A DNA stretch of 6,707 nt, from positions 1 to 6,707 of the forward strand of contig DAIEQT010000107.1 of NCBI GenBank assembly GCA_027347545.1. Direction: 5' to 3'. The DNA comes from Ignavibacteria bacterium (GTDB taxonomy: Bacteria > Bacteroidota > Ignavibacteria > Ignavibacteriales > Melioribacteraceae). The notes below the pieces were generated by a model. The model saw only the letters and a list, made by a program, of their open reading frames with translations, had not been told where the DNA came from and did not search any database. Numbering within the stretch: position 1 is the first letter of the stretch; each line of letters starts with the position of its first letter. The translations under genes and the position numbers were made by a program. Shown here piece after piece: positions 5,822-6,707 of the stretch.

Positions 5822-6052
5822 ATGGAATTCGGATTTTCAACAACAAAAGGACAGGTAGTTATTCCGTCTAAACTTCGCAGAAAGTATGGAATAAAGCCAG
5901 GCACACGCTTGAACTTCTTAGACGAGGAAGATGGAATTAAAATTATTCCCGTCACCCCGGAAGTAGTAAAGGCTAACATTGGATTTTTAGGAAAAGAGGG
6001 AGACCTACTTAAAGCGCTTATGGAAGAAAAAAAGAAAGAGCGTGAATTATGA
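5822..6052 (+). CDS. AbrB/MazE-fold antitoxin of a VapBC-type module
   Basis: This 76-aa protein starts with a SpoVT/AbrB swapped-hairpin DNA-binding domain (about residues 3-46): FSTTKGQVVIPSKLRRKYGIKPGTRL, then an acidic turn and GIKIIPV. The C-terminal 30 residues (ANIGFLGKEGDLLKALMEEKKKEREL) are charged and helical, as expected for the arm that covers the toxin's active site. The partner is the PIN-domain toxin just downstream, whose ATG overlaps this stop (ATGA), favouring antitoxin made first and coupled translation. AGGAG at 5811-5815, 6 nt before the ATG, fixes the start; a GTG at 5795 would add nine residues but would precede the predicted transcript start. It probably represses its own operon through the inverted repeat at 5741-5757. 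Confidence 0.9.
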   Translation: MEFGFSTTKGQVVIPSKLRRKYGIKPGTRLNFLDEEDGIKIIPVTPEVVKANIGFLGKEGDLLKALMEEKKKEREL

Positions 6053-6447
6053 AACGTTACGTTTTAGATAGTTACGCATTAATTGCGTATGCAAAAAATG
6101 AAAAAGGCGCAGAAGAGATTGCCGGGCTTTTAAGCAAGGCATTGCACAACGAAGCGGAACTGTTCTTGTGTGTAATTAACTGGGGAGAGATTTATTACAT
6201 CACCTTGAGAACACAAGGAAAAGACAAGGCGGAACTATTTAAAGCAACACTTGCCCGCTACCCGATAACGATAGTTGAAGCAAACAAAGAACTAACACTG
6301 CAAGCAGCTCAATTCAAAGCATTTCATAAAATGTCTTTTGCGGACGCCTTTGCAGCAGCACTGGCAAAAAACAGAAAATCTGCTCTTGTTACTGGAGATA
6401 AAGAATTCAAAAGTTTAGAGAATGAAATAAAAATTGTGTGGATATAA
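6049..6447 (+). CDS. vapC: PIN-domain VapC-type ribonuclease toxin
   Basis: The 132-aa length is standard for VapC. The four acidic residues expected to hold the metal are present: D7 in YVLDSYALIAY, E47 in INWGEIYY, D99 in MSFADAFAAALA and D117 in VTGDKEFKSL. VapC toxins are Mg-dependent RNases that cut tRNAs, rRNA or mRNA at specific sites and stop translation; they are held inactive by the cognate antitoxin, here the AbrB-fold protein upstream. No residue is missing, so the toxin is probably functional. Translation is coupled to the antitoxin by an ATGA overlap, and GAAAGAGCG about 10 nt upstream could serve as a ribosome binding site. The first codons (AAACGTTACGTTT) form an inverted repeat resembling the operator. 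The RNA target cannot be predicted. Confidence 0.9.
   Translation: MKRYVLDSYALIAYAKNEKGAEEIAGLLSKALHNEAELFLCVINWGEIYYITLRTQGKDKAELFKATLARYPITIVEANKELTLQAAQFKAFHKMSFADAFAAALAKNRKSALVTGDKEFKSLENEIKIVWI
6052..6064. repeat. Second operator-like inverted repeat at the toxin start
   Basis: AAACGT-T-ACGTTT is a perfect 6-bp inverted repeat that differs from the 5741-5757 motif only by two fewer central bases, and the match continues one base on the right (ACGTTTT). It overlaps codons 2-6 of the toxin. It could be a second antitoxin site or chance imposed by the K-R-Y-V codons. Confidence 0.35.
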
Positions 6448-6477
6448 CTATTAACAATTATTAAGCAGAAGTGAGAA

Positions 6478-6707
6478 ATGAGCAGATTCAAACTTCACAT
6501 AGAATTTGACGGCACGCGCTACAGCGGCTGGCAAATGCAGAAAAACGCAAAGAGTGTTCAAGGTAAATTGCTTGAAGTAGCCGAGAAAATATTTAAAGGT
6601 GAACGCGTAGATGTTCAAGGTTCCGGCAGAACTGATGCAGGCGTACATGCTATTTGCCAGGTTGCTCATCTGGAGGCAAACACAATGCTCGCACCGGAAA
6701 TTATCCG
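6478..6707 (+). CDS. truA: tRNA pseudouridine synthase A, N-terminal part
   Basis: The 76 complete codons visible match the start of TruA, which isomerises uridines 38-40 of the tRNA anticodon stem to pseudouridine in the cytoplasm. The family N-terminus is clear: KLHIEFDGTRYSGWQMQKNAKSVQGKL (5-31), and the catalytic-loop motif GSGRTDAGVHA (48-58) contains the nucleophile Asp at residue 53. The following QVAHLEA strand also fits. The gene runs off the right edge, so about two thirds of a typical protein of roughly 250 residues is missing. The ATG at 6478 is preceded by AGAAGTGAGAA, a weak purine-rich site. It lies 30 bp after the toxin gene with no evident terminator between them, so some read-through from the toxin-antitoxin promoter is possible. 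Confidence 0.93.
   Translation, partial: MSRFKLHIEFDGTRYSGWQMQKNAKSVQGKLLEVAEKIFKGERVDVQGSGRTDAGVHAICQVAHLEANTMLAPEII

Noticed and set aside
6448..6477. Possible terminator between the toxin gene and truA (TTAACAATTATTAA).
   Set aside because: Only a short AT-only symmetry without a GC stem or T-run; not enough for an intrinsic terminator.

Overview
The window is AT-rich bacterial DNA carrying eight genes, two of them cut by the window edges. Gene content, codon choice, a TAnnTTTG-like promoter and the style of the intergenic palindromes suggest the Bacteroidota/Ignavibacteriota group, possibly an ignavibacterium. That placement is inference; no rRNA or other strong phylogenetic marker is present.

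Layout. (1) 1-363, minus: N-terminal part of an acyl-CoA synthetase (NDP-forming)-type CoA-binding protein, running off the left edge. (2) 364-563: divergent intergenic region with a palindromic repeat (378-442) whose left arm is interrupted by a second, smaller hairpin unit. (3) 564-3160, plus: a compact probable operon of an SRPBCC/AHSA1-like protein, a YegS/diacylglycerol-kinase-type lipid kinase (TTG start) and, overlapping it by ATGA, a fused GNAT acetyltransferase + PIG-L/LmbE-type deacetylase. (4) 3160-3229: a 70-bp near-perfect palindrome centred between convergent genes and including the last base of the fusion's stop codon; probably a dispersed repeat and/or bidirectional terminator. 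(5) 3235-4989, minus: a secreted GH43-like glycosidase with F5/8-type and fibronectin-III domains, split by one in-frame TAG and otherwise intact. (6) 5009-5623, minus: a DUF1801/YdeI-OmdA-like protein 19 bp upstream of the glycosidase. (7) 5741-6447, plus: a VapBC-type toxin-antitoxin module (AbrB-fold antitoxin, PIN-domain toxin, ATGA overlap) with a recognisable promoter and a candidate operator. (8) 6478-6707, plus: the start of truA, running off the right edge.

How the genes fit together. The kinase and the GNAT-PIG-L fusion are translationally coupled, so the phosphorylated lipid and the acetylated/deacetylated amino compound may belong to one envelope-related pathway; no substrate can be read from the sequence. 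The toxin-antitoxin module lies between housekeeping-type genes and looks self-contained. I found no CRISPR array, tRNA, rRNA, complete insertion sequence or phage gene. The points most worth following up are the GNAT-PIG-L fusion, the single-stop glycosidase pseudogene, the two palindromic elements and the duplicated operator-like motif of the toxin-antitoxin module.
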